Positions 35,409 through 48,800 of a DNA stretch of 64,000 nucleotides are shown piece by piece (position 1 is the stretch's first letter; each line of letters opens with the position of its first letter). The DNA comes from Pohlia nutans (lineage: Eukaryota > Streptophyta > Bryopsida > Bryales > Mniaceae): contig CM040091.1 of the NCBI GenBank assembly GCA_022496805.1, forward strand, positions 22,062,336 to 22,126,335, given 5' to 3'. The notes beneath the pieces were generated by a model. It made no database searches, was not told where the DNA came from, and saw only the letters and a program-made list of their open reading frames with translations. Position numbers and translations under genes: made by a program.

Positions 35409-38400
35409 TCACCTCTCACTGTTCTGACTGTCCGACCCAGTTGAAGACGCCTCTGAATTCGAAGTATTTGTAGACATTGCCTCTTCTACTGAGGTCGTGG
35501 CTTCGTCGCTGTCAATGTTTTCTTCACTACTTTGTCTTTGCCGTACGTTTCTCTGATTGCGGACTCCGTTCTCTGCCCTTGTTCTTCTTCGACCTGGTAG
35601 TCCCCTGTATTGTCGTTCCTCCTCTTCTAATTCATCCTCTTGGCTGCTTACATTGGCTTCTTGCACGTTTGCAAGGGGTCTGTTCAAACCACCGCGTCTC
35701 CCACGTGTGCCTCGTTGACCACGTCCACGACCCCCGCGTCTGCCTCCCCTTCCCCTGTTAAGCCTAATGACTGGTTGTAGTATGACATCTTCTCCAGTTG
35801 CGGCCGGTTCTACCTCTTGTTCACCTACTTCGCGATCAGGGCGTAGCCCTTCATAATCTTCATCTTGCCCCATCTGAAATAACTGGGCCTCTTCGTCATC
35901 TTCATTGTTGGGAACGACTCTTCTCCCTCTCACCTCCTTCCTCAACACTACTCTCCATCCAGGAGATTCTCGCGCTGCAGAATAAAACACTTGTTGACAG
36001 TGCCTTGGAAAGGCAAAACTATCTCGGCAAATGTCCGTATGTCCTATCAAAGTTTGCTAATGTGAAGCCCCATTTATCCCGTTTTATTGTTGCATTCTCT
36101 CCAACGTAATTTGCCTTCACAAAATCGCAAACTAGCACAACTAAACAATGGCGTCTATAATTCGATTCTAAGATCTCTTCAACGTGGCCCACATATTCTA
36201 CATCCGCATTCACTTGATTAGCATCTCTTGTACCATTCCTACAAACTTGTTTAAATGTGGCAGCAATTCCACTATCACAAGTTTTTAGGGGTCGCTCTGA
36301 GTTGAGTACTCGATAGTGATTCCCATACGCATACATAGATTTATAAGCTGCTGCAACCTGTAACGGACCTCTTGCTGTATCAATGACGATGGGATCTACT
36401 GCGGCCCCATTCCGTTGTTCTCGTCGCACCTCTTCCAGTACCCACTGGTCAAAATCTGGTAATTTGGCAAGTTCCCGTGGGAATGCAAACCGCGTCCTCC
36501 TACCACGTCGACGTTGCTCCCGTCTATAATACTCGCGTTCCTGCTCTCTTTCAGTCCCAGCTTCTCCTGTACAACGTAGTATAAAAAATATATCATCGGA
36601 CATAGTACTGAAAGCAAAATCATTCCCTCACACCACCTTCAGTGCAGACAACACTTCCTCAAAAATAAAGATTCAACATAAATGTTTGTACTTCCCAGTT
36701 TCATGGAAACCACTGACCCGCACTACTGCTGTTCCTATACGTCATATATTTGTCAATTATGTCTACAATATATTGCAATACTGTTGATCAACTTTTATTC
36801 TTGCATAAACACATTCACGGTTTCCTGTTTCACAGACTTGTATGACAAACAGCGTTACTGAGAGCTCTTAGTATGACCACCATTTTGATTGACTGGAACA
36901 ACATAATCATGGTTGGTTGAAACAATATATCTCAACATATGTTGTTATCTTTTATGTTTTTCTTAACAAAAACATGTTTCAGCAAAACACCACACTCTGT
37001 TTTGATATTTTCAGTAGACAGGTTGATTCGTAATCAATAGTTTCACAAATTATCTGCTATTACTACCGGCAGAAAATCCAGCGTTCCCATACATTACAGA
37101 AACATATTGAAAAACACAAATAAATAGTACAATTTGTAATTTATATTTTCCATATGTTTTTATATTGTTTCTACAACATTGAGTGGCATATTTTGTGTTC
37201 GTTACAATATTTGTCAGTTTCCAATATTTATTTAATTTTACAAAGATGTACTGTTCTTTTGAAGAAACAAATAAATGTAGTTTTCCACTGACATATGGCA
37301 CCCTCAAAATAACTATGGCATGCACCTCATGACACTCTCATTACTCGAAAAGAACATGATACTGTCAAAAACAGTGGGAATGAGAAGTTCCAAACTCCTA
37401 TATGGTGTGAAGGGACGTTATTTCCCTTCACCTTAGAACAAATTTTGATAAAACACTGAACATGCCGTTCTTTGTTTCAACCGCTAAAAGTTTGCAAAAC
37501 CTCACTGTAAGAGTCTTCCGTTTTCTATTATTTACAAAGTCCATATTACATCATTTTTTCTCCAAATTTATTTTAAAAGGTCGGTTTCTGTGAAACTTAT
37601 GTGAAAAAACATTTAGCAAAAAAAAAACACGTGCCTTGTATTCGAATAGTCTTTGCCGTAGTATTTATCCTAGATACACTTAATATATGGGTTGTTTATA
37701 TTGCTCAAACATGTAAATCTTCGAAAAAAATTCGTTTTCCATAGTCTCTTCCATACTGGAGCAAAGACAATAAAGAAACAGTTCAGCAGTTATGGTCCCT
37801 TGTCATCACATTCTGCGAAACAAGAAGATAGAAAACTGCAAAAACATAAGTAACATACTGTCGTCTATAATACTTTTGTTCGAATACAATCCTTCATTCA
37901 CAGATTTTGAACATCTCCTGTATAGCTTGGATTAAAACAAAAAATCATCGGGCATAAGACTTATAGCAAAATCATCCTCTCACAGTTACTGAAATACTCA
38001 GATGCAACAGACATGTTTGTACTTCCCAGTATCATGGAAACCACTGACCCGTACTACTGGTGTTCCTATACGTCACAGATTTGTCAGTGATTTCCATACG
38101 TCTACAGTTCCAGCATAAGACTACACTTTGTTTTGATATTTTCTGTGCACAGGTTGATTCTTAATCGATAGTTTCAAAATTATCTGCTATTCCTACCGGA
38201 AGTAAAAACATCGTTTGTACATTAACGACGCATATTCAAATACACACACAACTACTTCAATATGTACTTGGTATTTTTCATATGTTTCTATGTGTTTTCA
38301 ACTACAGTCAATGACATATTTACTGCCTGTTGCACTATTTGTGAAGTCAAATACTGTTTAATTTTAGAAAGACGTAATGTCCTTTCAAAAACATTATGAC

Positions 38401-41400
38401 TGTAGTGTTCCAATGACATATGGCCCCTTCGTGATAATTATGTGAAGCACCTCATCACACTCTCATTACTTGAAAATAACATGACACTCTGAATGACAAT
38501 GTGAATGACAAGTACCAAACTCCTATACAGTGTCAACGGACACTACATCCCTTCACCTTTGAACAAATTTTGATAAAACACTACATATGCCGATATGTGT
38601 TTCAACCGCTACAGATTTGAAACAGCTCATTCTAAGTTCCTTCCATTTTCAATTATTTACCAAGTCAATATTAATTCATTTCTCTCCATTAAAAAAAAAA
38701 AAAAAGGTGTGTTTTAAATCAACTTCTCTGAAAAGCGTCATTGCAAGAATAATTAACACCAAGTGGCTAGTACTCTCGTATTCCTCTCTTAGCATATACC
38801 CGAAATATACTTTTATGGATTTTTATACTCTTCAACCATGTAACTCTCTCAAGAACGATGCGTTTTCCGTAATCTCTTCCTTTCTAGAGCATAGACTATA
38901 AACAAACAGCGTGGGAGTTATGGTCAGTTCTCATTAAATTGTTCATTAATGACTGTGACTGTAATATGTTTGCATTAATAAACGTGACGGTACTATGTCT
39001 ACATTGTTCCCGCACATACATACATATCCCAATCACATCTGCAATTACAACATCAAGATTATTTTTAAAAGTACCATGGGCAAGTGTACCTCCTATAGGG
39101 CTCCATGTGTTTAGTATTGTCCAGCACGAATTCGTGGATGATCTTCTGAAACTGTGGTGTCATGATTCGGTCTCGGTTGGCTCCTTCCAAAATTTCATCG
39201 TACATTGCCGGTTCCTCCTTATCATCCCAGGCCCGCTTTGTCGTAGGAGTGTACTCTGATAGATGTTCATTCAAAAATCCTATCGACTCTTCCCTCAAGT
39301 ACCCATGTGCCATACTTCCTTCAGGTCTAGCTTTGTTTTTTACAAATCCTTTTAATCCCTTCATATACCTCTCAAAAGGGTACATCCATCGCGTGTGAAC
39401 TGGACCACATATATACAACTCTTCGACCAAATGGATTGGCAAATGCATCATGATAACGAACACAAATGGAGGCAACTCTTTCTCTAAGGTGCAAACTGTT
39501 TCTGCAACCTCTTCGAGCATTACCATTTTTTTGTCTGCATCAACCACCTTTGCACAAATTTTTCTGAATAAACGGCTAACACGCATGACTGCCTTCGCAT
39601 TCCCAATATTCCTTAGGCAGAGAGGGATTACCTGTTGAAGAAGGATATGAAAATCATGGGTTTTCAAACCACGTAATTTTCCATCTTGAATCCTGTGACG
39701 CAAGGGACCAACATAGTGTGAGGGGAATTTCAATTCCCGGAGAGTAGAGAGAAATTCTTGTTGATGTTGCTTTGACAGAACGTATGGTGCGTTTGGCTTG
39801 AAATATGTTTGCCCATCCGCATTCCGATGCAAGTGCAGATGCTTCCGTATGCCGCGTGCTTTCATATCCTCTCGGGACTTCGCACTATCTGTTTCACCAA
39901 ACAAAGTACGAAGCAAGTTTTCGCATACATTTTTTTCGCAGTGCATAGCGTCCAGTGTATGACGTGTTGGGAGTTTCTGTCCAAAAATGACACACAGAAC
40001 ATCATTTTCTCAGTTAAACCTTTCACCACAATTGCCTACCTTCAGTAAGTAAAGCAAGTCCCCGGAAAATTGCACTGTGCCGCTGTAAATGTTATTAAAC
40101 ATGTATGTAGCAGAAGTGACTGCCGTGCCCAAGACTTCATAGTAGTGCATAGGGAAACCGAGTATGCCCCAGTACAGTTAGTTAGTGATTCAGTTTTCAC
40201 ACGAACCACATATTCTTCACTGTCTGAACTTAGAAATGACCTACTTTGGTAATGACAGCCGAAATCTGAAATTTCTCTGTTCGCAATTCTAGATAAGGAA
40301 CGTGTACTGCTATCTTGTATATCCCAGCAGAAACTGCGGAACCCCTGCAGGACTGCGTTTTTTCATGATTTTCAGCATTATTCACACCTCTAGCTAGTAC
40401 TGTACTAATAGAAATTTTTTGTCCTCTTCTTAGGAAATACCACATTAAACAGTTCAATAAAATTTAAGAATTTTTGTGACCATTTTATCAATTATTCCCA
40501 TGTATTCAAAAATGGTCAATAAATATCCAAAAGATTGCAATATCATCTTTTCCACAGCATACGCTATCTATAATCTTGCAATCCATACGGTCAAATTCTA
40601 TGACAATTTTTCAATGCACTGTCTTGGTAATTTTTAACAAGGTCCTACAATTAAACTTGAACAGTTTAATTATTTTTTAGGTTCTTTGTTTGCCTCGGCC
40701 AAACTGCCCATTCTCCCCAATTAAACCCCTATTGTTCCAGAACTTCCACTTCAAAAGTCTTAATCATAAAAAAATTATATTTCCATTCTTGTATTGAGAT
40801 ACCATATTCACATGATTTCTTTCGAAAATAAAAATGAATATTGACACCATGATTACCTATTTACACAGAGAAATGTTGTAGTGAGGACACTGTGTCTAGT
40901 AGGCAATAACCTTCATTGCTCTAATTACAATATTCAATAGCACAGCAAGTCCATCGGCAATAAACCAATGTACATGAACTTCACTCACTCCAAACTAACT
41001 CACCATAAACATCGCATATTTTGAATCATATTGTTCAATACTGGATTACTGATTTTCTCTAAACGGAATAAGGTATAAGTGGTACCTCCCAATAAGGCAG
41101 TTGAAAAAAAATGCTTATTCTTTTCACACCCGTTTTCTTCAGTGGATCATGTTTTGAGTTCGCATTCCCGCCCATTTCTAGATATGCTGCTCTCCAAGCG
41201 CCCCGTTGTATCATCGTCAAACCTGTCTGTCTACGTGGTGCCTCGTCATAGTTTGGATGGCCGTTGAATGCTGCTCGAGCCGCTCTCCAACGATGAGTGC
41301 GCCGCAGCCACCTTCGATTGCCAAGAAATATTGTCTTGTGCGCCTGTTTAGAATACTCCGCACATGTTCCTTCCCCGCACACAGGACATCCAACATACCC

Positions 41401-42618
41401 TTTCCCGGATTGTCCAGAAAGAAGGGTATAGGCAGGATAATCATGAATTGTCCACATAAGCATGCCACATAGTTTGAATTTTTTATTTTGCCCAGCTGGT
41501 TGAGACATGTCTACCGCATCTACTCCCACCCATAGCTTCTTTAGGTCATGGACAAGCGGTTGTAAGTATACATCGATATTCTCTTCAGATGGAGAGCTAG
41601 GTCCAGGAATTATCATGGTTAAACAAATAAAAAACCTCTTTGTTACTAGGTACGGTGGGAGGTTGTATAAGACTACCATGACGGGCCACACTGAATGTTT
41701 TGATGATTGGAGGCTATGAGGATTTACGCCATCTAGGGCAAGGCCCATTCTAACGTTCCTTTCCTCGCGACTGAACACTGGATAGTTTTCTTCTATGAAT
41801 CGCCATTGTTCACTATCAACAACAGATCACATTTTTCCATCCTCTGAATGATTGGCACTATGCCATCGCATATGCTTCGCTAGTTCAGGACATCTAAACA
41901 TTCTTTGTAACCTTTTTATGACTGAAAAATACCGTAACACTCGAGTAGGAATAGAATTAGACCCTGGTATGTACCTAGATTTTTGGCATTTGGGACATTG
42001 ATGTAGGTTAGCATTTTCTGTCCAATACAATGTTTTACCACACTCACAACAGTGTATTGTTTCATGGGACAAGCCAAGTTTCACTATCAATCGCTTCATC
42101 TCATAGGAAGATTTTGGGCATGTGTTGTTCGGTGGCAGGACATCGTTCTTCAAAAAGGACAATACCTCATCCAAGCAGTGATGGCTGATAGAGTACAACG
42201 TGCACAACGACATCAAGATAATGCTGAACTGTAACCTGGTACTTCGCGAACCAGGAAACAACGGCTCAGCAGATTCACGAAGCAATTTCTCCAGTAGGGG
42301 GGCTTGGTCCAGTTCTTTGTCCTCAGATGACAAATCCTCGAACTGCAGCACTGAATCCTCCTCTTCACGTTCTTGTTGGTAAATCTCGTCTGCTCATGCA
42401 AAGAAGTTCTGTGCCATCTCCTCAAAATTAATGTCCGTGTTTGGGGGCGCTGGCTCAAATTGTTCTACGTCTTCAGCATCTAGGAAGACATCCTCCTCTT
42501 CTTCAGCACGGTCTTGTTGTTCAGGTCCTTCACCATAATCTTCACCCCGTACATCACCGTCTACCTCGGGAAAGTCCTCCCTCTGCTGGCCTTGCTGGTT
42601 TGGATTTCTCTGCAGCAC
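35409..42618 (-). pseudogene. CACTA tnp2 transposase with RGG-rich C-terminus, decayed
   Basis: The first exon region (42,618-41,086) stays in one frame but contains TGA at about 42,394 and 41,827. It holds an acidic N-terminus, a zinc-ribbon-like pair of CxxC (about 41,985-42,055, CCECGK and CPKCQ) and the Transposase_21 core (NVRMGLALDGVNP, then LCGMLMWTIHDYPA). An intron (41,085-39,977) joins in phase to 39,976-39,090 (LDAMHCEKNVCENLL, the DUF4218-type region). After a large intron, 36,566-35,409 carries a DUF4216-type domain (HVEEILESNYRRH to QQVFYSA...WRVVL) broken by a frame change near 36,030-36,050. The tail holds an RGG/RG-rich stretch (about 35,690-35,760) and acidic Ser-rich ends. 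An intact enzyme would cut the CACTA ends. Confidence 0.85.
36640..38930. repeat. Direct duplication of about 1.1-1.3 kb inside the tnp2 intron
   Basis: Blocks at 36,682 (ATGTTTGTACTTCCCAGT), 37,001 (TTTGATATTTTC) and 37,323 (CACCTCATGACACTCTC) recur at 38,012, 38,132 and 38,449. The offset falls from about 1,330 to 1,126 bp, showing a deletion of roughly 200 bp in the second copy. Identity is partial. No coding sequence is involved. Confidence 0.8.
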
Positions 42619-42639
42619 AGTTCCTTAACTCATAAGTAA

Positions 42640-45600
42640 TTGAAGCACAAACCTAAAAGAACACGACAAAATAAATGACTACCTTCGAAAATAGAAACAA
42701 TGCCAAACACGTCATTTTCATAGCAATGTGATCTGCCCTATGGACTCAAATACGACAATTATGTCAACAGTTTTTACTACAGAACAATGATATTCATTTT
42801 TACATGTGGCGGAAAAAAAAACCCGTTAACCTTATCCCCTTTAATCATTACTGTATTTTTGATGATGTAGGTTTTCCATGCACACTGGAAATAACTAAAA
42901 ATCTGTGTATTAATTTATTATGTCATTGATCAGGGGTTTACATAATTCTCCTAATTCTGATTGAATGATGTGCACAGAATTAACAGAAGTCATTTAAAAA
43001 AAACCTCAAGGTACATACACATGTACAAAGGGATGTAATGAATATTTTCGTTACAAACTTACAAGTAGAGGTTCCACCAGCAAGGCGTCTCGTCCAAACT
43101 TTCAATGATGAGTTTGCACGGTTTGCAAAGACTGCGATTTAAATCTGTGGCATTTCTCACATGCACATGGGTACCGCGTAATGCCATGTCGAGATGCCAG
43201 CGCCCGCTCTATGTGGTAAGCCTCCCCAAGTCTTGATGGCCTCATCTTTTATCTATGTGCGTTGTAAAATAAATGTGTGATTACCATGTTTAATTCGGGT
43301 ATGAAAGTGTATAAAACAAACAAAGTAACATGGGTACAACCTGACATGAATGTATGGAATTTATTGCTGTCATATCAAATTTCGTCACAAATAAGCATGG
43401 GGATGACTACATCGCTAGACAAGGGTAGTTTTTGTAGTGACTAAAATATATTACAATCCTCATTATGTGTCAATTTATTAGAATTAATAACAAGGGACAT
43501 TTCACATACCTGGAATTCTGCTAATGTAGTAGTGTATCAATTGTGCACGTCTGTGATACTTGCAATAGGTACAGATTGCAAATACTTAAGTACCTGTAAT
43601 GCACATACATGAAAAATAAAGCCGTCAATATCCCCAGACAATGAAAACAGTAGTTTCATGCAGAAGCACATGTAGCAATGACAAATAGACAAAAATTTGT
43701 CATGATATATTTTTGAAATACGTTGTCATTCACAAATCAATGTTATATTTACAATTAACATCGCCCAATAGTATGCAATAAGATACAGTTTAGGAAACTT
43801 AGTGTACACCAACAGTATATGTTCCTTGTTTTATGGATGACACGAAATTAACAGTGCTATGAATGCACCTGTAGGTAAGTCGATTTAGTATTAGAGGAAA
43901 GATTAGCATAAGAAAGATGTTGGCCATGATGTGACTTCTAGAGTGTAGTGAACCTGGCCAATTATGGTGACATAAATGCCAGAAATCAGTGAAATGAAAT
44001 ATTTACCCGACGGTGGGACGGTTCAAGGTGACTCATTCACTCGCACCCAACCTATTTCAAATGTAGTTCTGTTTTGCGCTCGTCCACGCTCCTCTCGATG
44101 TTCTCAGACGGTGTAGACCATACGTCGTATGTTGCGCTTCCCCGGCCACCTCCCGTTCGATGCTCTCATCCTCTGCAATAGTTCGCCAGACGATTGTGAG
44201 TTAGGTGCTATGAAACCCTCCCCGCCCCCGTGTGTAGAAGTTGACAGCCGCATTGACAGTGTGGAGTTTGATTGTGCATTAGAAATCTGTTACCTGACAC
44301 ACCCCTGCCGATGTTGTGCAATGAGCTGATTCTCCTGCGACTGTGGTGCATGTCAGTATTGCGAACCAGCGGTTTTTATCTTCGCAAGAGTACGGTATTG
44401 GAGGATCGAGCAGGACATCACCAATTGGCGCCCTTCACGTGCAACAGCTAAGTATTATTTGGTACGTGCCCAAACCCCCCTTGTTGAAGAATTTGTTGCT
44501 GTTCTAATTGAGCGTGTCACTGGGATGAAGCGGATGCGTACGTGCCTGACCTGCCGTAGTAGCACAACGTCGTGTAGTCGATGTGCTGTAATTTTTTTCT
44601 CAACATGTTTGAGGTTAGAAATATTGAAACGCGCAGCATAACGAAGCGGAAAAGAATTAACACGGACAACAACGCACACATGTATACACACGTTCTTATA
44701 CATTTTGGTAGAAAATGTATGACGTTCCACAGTTAGAGAGTTCCTTAAATCGTCCTGTATGTGCTGATTGTTTTAGAAATTGAAAAGGTGGAAACAATGA
44801 CGTAGAGAAATTCGTACCGTTAACGTGGAGAAGGACTTCTGATGCAGTAAGCCAACACCGCCATAAGAAGCCGAACACTCTAAAGCGGTCGTGGTATGTT
44901 TCAGTAGCACTAAATAATTTTCGCCGTGCAAAACTACTGTGCAAACGACGCTCAGACCAACAACGTGTGCGGAAGGACAACTGAGCCTGCAACGACCATT
45001 TTTCGTATTAGAATGAAGGTTCCAGAATACGAACTCAAGAGATATGCTACAATTGTGGCAAATGACGAATTACTGCGTGCAAGAACAGGAGTAGAAAATT
45101 GGTTGTGAGTCTCTTACCCCTCCGCCATTGTTGCTCTCAATTGCCGACGTGTGCATATTTGTGTATGGGAAGCGCATGGGAAGCGCGTAATTCGCGCACC
45201 TTTACCCCGTAGAAGTAAAAAAAATTAGATGCTTAGTCACAGTAGCGTCTCTGGGATTACCAACGGCGTCGACAGTAGCAAGTGCAAAGCTATTGCTATT
45301 AGACAGCCGAAAACTTAGACTGTAGACTTACACTTGCAGGCAAATGCGCGCACGGTGAAAGAAAGAGTGAGGACACTTAGAGTTGTTGAAACAAGGAGGT
45401 CAGGAACGAGTCGAGTATGAAAAATATCTACAAATTAGGGTTATTTGGATGAAAAGTTGCCATGCAGACGGTGAGGCCCAAACTCCCACATTTTTCCATC
45501 CCGTGCTGTCTTCTGTCATCTTCTCCGCAGTTTTTGCATGCCTCTTGTCAATTGAGGTACTCCTGTTCTGAGTTTCTATGAGGGCCAGGGTTACGTCGTA

Positions 45601-45830
45601 GTGCCATAAGTGTTGTCAAGGTATTTGTTCTAGTTTAGTCACAAAACTTCATTGTCAACAATGTGTATGGAGTCATTCAAAACAGCAATGCTGTTGTAGG
45701 GGCCGCTCACGGAGGGAAGGTGAGTTTTCAAGTAATACTCTACAAACTTGCGCGGTGGTCCTACATGTTGAAACCTCTGTTGCATTGTATACTGTGGCTT
45801 CCTACTGAAAACTATTTTATCCATCCGCAG
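42640..45830. promoter_or_regulatory. Divergent intergenic region of the CACTA element
   Basis: This gap separates the N-terminus of tnp2 (minus, 42,618) from the first well-supported TNPA-like exon (plus, 45,831). It should hold promoters for both genes. Possible small upstream TNPA exons lie near 44,930-45,110 (RMKVPEYELKRYATIVANDE) and 45,660-45,720. No TATA box or binding array can be fixed. Confidence 0.45.
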
Positions 45831-48800
45831 GTATACAATACAAAATGAAAAAGCGCTGTTGGAGGCCAAAACTGCGCTAGTCACAGGAGAGATCAAGACG
45901 CCGTCGGAAGGTTCAAAGTGGACAACTCAAAGTGGAGGGAGTGATGAAGCAGCAGTGGACGGGAAACATTCAGCCACCAACAGTACTGCATGTAGCAGTG
46001 GAGAGGAATACAAGATAAGCAACAGTATTAGCAGCGGAACCGACTCTTCAAGGAGTAGCGAAGAAGAGAGCCTACGCGACTGTGGAAACTCGGATGCTGA
46101 ACAGTCAGTCGACGAAGAAGAGTACAACTCAGCGGAAGAGACGACAGAATCTGAAGAAGAGTGGGTGCGTGCCGACAGCAGCACGACCGACAATACAGCA
46201 TCCACAGAGGACAACGCTGAGGTACGTTACACTCTGCTTTTTGAATTAATGTTGAACATGTAAAAGTGTAGTAAGCTAATTAGACCATATACGCACTCTT
46301 AAACCTATAGACAACAAACAATTTTTTCAGTACTGATGGTTAGTGACATGCAGTGGTGTTTGATTTCCTGCTTTCCACACGAAGTAACACTGTAGAATGC
46401 CATTGTAGGCAACCACATGAAATATTTACCATCGTTTTGCACCTGTCGTGCAGTCGGAAATAATTTTTTTTAAATTAAGCCCAGTTGACGTGGTATAGGA
46501 CGATAAAAATTGCCACGTTTTTCCTGTTCATATTAAACATATGAAAATATTACTGCCATTGCAATTGTCAATGACAATTGTATTCTCGTAATAGCAAGCA
46601 ACACTCGGCCATAAGGTGCACTACAGCAACATAATAGTGAGTACTATTTATGAGGAGTGAACAAGCCGACATTCACTTAGAACATGTTAAATCGTAATAG
46701 AGACAGCAAATACTAAAGTAGTAAGACAAAAAAATTACTACTACGGCGAGTATGAAATATATAAAAAAAATTGTTATGCATCTAGTATAAAATTTTGCAA
46801 ACTCACAGAACGGTCTCAACGTCTCGTCAGTGAATTGGCTGGAGAACCTCTAAATACACGGGCTAAATATGTGACAGGACATTTCCATTAAGGATGCTCG
46901 ACATGACCTTCTCAACCGCTTATGAAAATGTTGGTACACTATGAATACAAAGCTAGTACTATCACGTAGTACTATGAGATCCCACCAAATTGTTGCTACA
47001 ATCCTGCGTACAAACTTAAACGATGATAAGATATAAGCTAGGAGGCTTAAAAACAAAGAGAACACGCTACACTAATGTACATGATTGTAATTTTTAAAAA
47101 TGCGCGTTTATCTAGTAAACCCCTGCACAGTCCTCCTGAAAGCCTTCTTGGCGAACTCCTGCTTGCAAACATCCACTTCCATGCGAGAGAGGAGGAGGCA
47201 GTAATATCGTTGTCGCAAGTTGTCACACAACTGTGCCAGGAATATGACTATGAGAGTGCTGACAGTAGATGGAAAAATTGTGATACAGTAATCTCGAGCT
47301 GACAGTAATGAATTTGTTCCGTTTAGCTCTACGTGAGAACGTAACGGAATGTAATCTTCAAGAATCTCGAGGCAAAATTGAAGAATGCATGTGCACTGCC
47401 ATTTGCCAGAACGAAGTATATTTTTGGGAATTACTAATAGTACATGCAAAGTATATATTGCTAGGAATCTGAGCACCACACTGGAACGTACGTGTTGCTA
47501 TAGCATGGAGGGTTTATGTATTAAGATGCGGTAATGTTTGCAGGACATGGTTCCACCCGGTAACTCCAAGAGAGCAACAAAGAAATTCGTGCAGTGGAAA
47601 GAACCAATGAAGACAAGAGGGCAATCAACGACTCTTGATGGTGATGCTTCAACGTCCACCGGCAGAAAGAATAAGCACCCCAGACGAGTGCGAATATTGG
47701 AAGGACAAGCACTGCCATCAAGTCAGGCTGCAGAAGTTGAAGTATGTAGGGATGTTACAACTGCATCTGCAGCACATTCGCAAAGAGGTGGTGCACCAAC
47801 TTCAGTAAGTGCACCACAAGAACCTTCCACAACTCCTCCACCAAGATTTAGACCGCCAAAACAAGTAGGTACATCATCGGGATCTAACGTGGAGTTGTAG
47901 AGATCATCAATTCCAGAAAGAGTCCCTGAACAGCTAATAGACATGCTACCTCAGCGCGTGAAGCAGAGGCTGCCTCCAACAGATGTTGTTCAAGACCTAC
48001 GTCAGTCAAGAAGTGTTTTAGGTGACGGACTCTCACAACAACATACCAGGACAACAACTACAGGTAAAGCGTGCATGACTGTTACATGACTACTGTATTC
48101 AATGCTGATATGTTATGGACGTGCATGTTGTATTGGTTATGTTTATATGAAGACAGAGAGGAGAGTAGAGCACGGCCTATACTGCAAGAGTGACCGCTGT
48201 CTTAAAACAGAAATGAACTAGTTGTTGAATTGAAATATTGTTTTTGTTGGTCACAAAGGAATCGCTCGGGGGCTATTGTTGGCATAGACTGCAACAGCTC
48301 TGATAATGCACATTAGCAGCGTTAATGTACGAAGAGTAGGTTGAGCAGCTGCTGAATTATAGACCGAAAATATGTTTAATGCCTGGGTTTTTTGAATGTT
48401 GGTTATATACGGTGTGTACTGTTGAAGGTATAAAAGTATTTCGTAGAAGAGTTGACATTTGACGATTGTAAACCCCGATGTAATGGGATATTGACATTCG
48501 GGCGTTTTTATTTATTTCAATGTGGGTGTAGTATTTGTTATTCAATCTGATGTCAATGTACACTGACGTTGTGACATGTTGGTGTCATAAAACGCATCGG
48601 CTGTAATTACAAGACTGTTCTTTGTCATTTGTATATGGTGTGCATATTGGTGCTCTGTGGTTGTAGTCACTTCGATGTTAGTAGCGTGCTCAGTGAGGAG
48701 AAAGCACTGTTCTGGAGAAGGTTAAATTCCAACGGTGGACAAGCGTTTTTAAATTGCGAAGTGTATGTTACTAATGCACTTGGTTTGAAGTTGGTGGTGT

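Noticed and set aside
41827..42396. Two in-frame TGA codons in tnp2 read as selenocysteine or programmed readthrough
   Set aside because: No SECIS-like structure was sought or seen, plants lack selenoproteins (many algae have them), and the same gene has a frame change. Decay is simpler.
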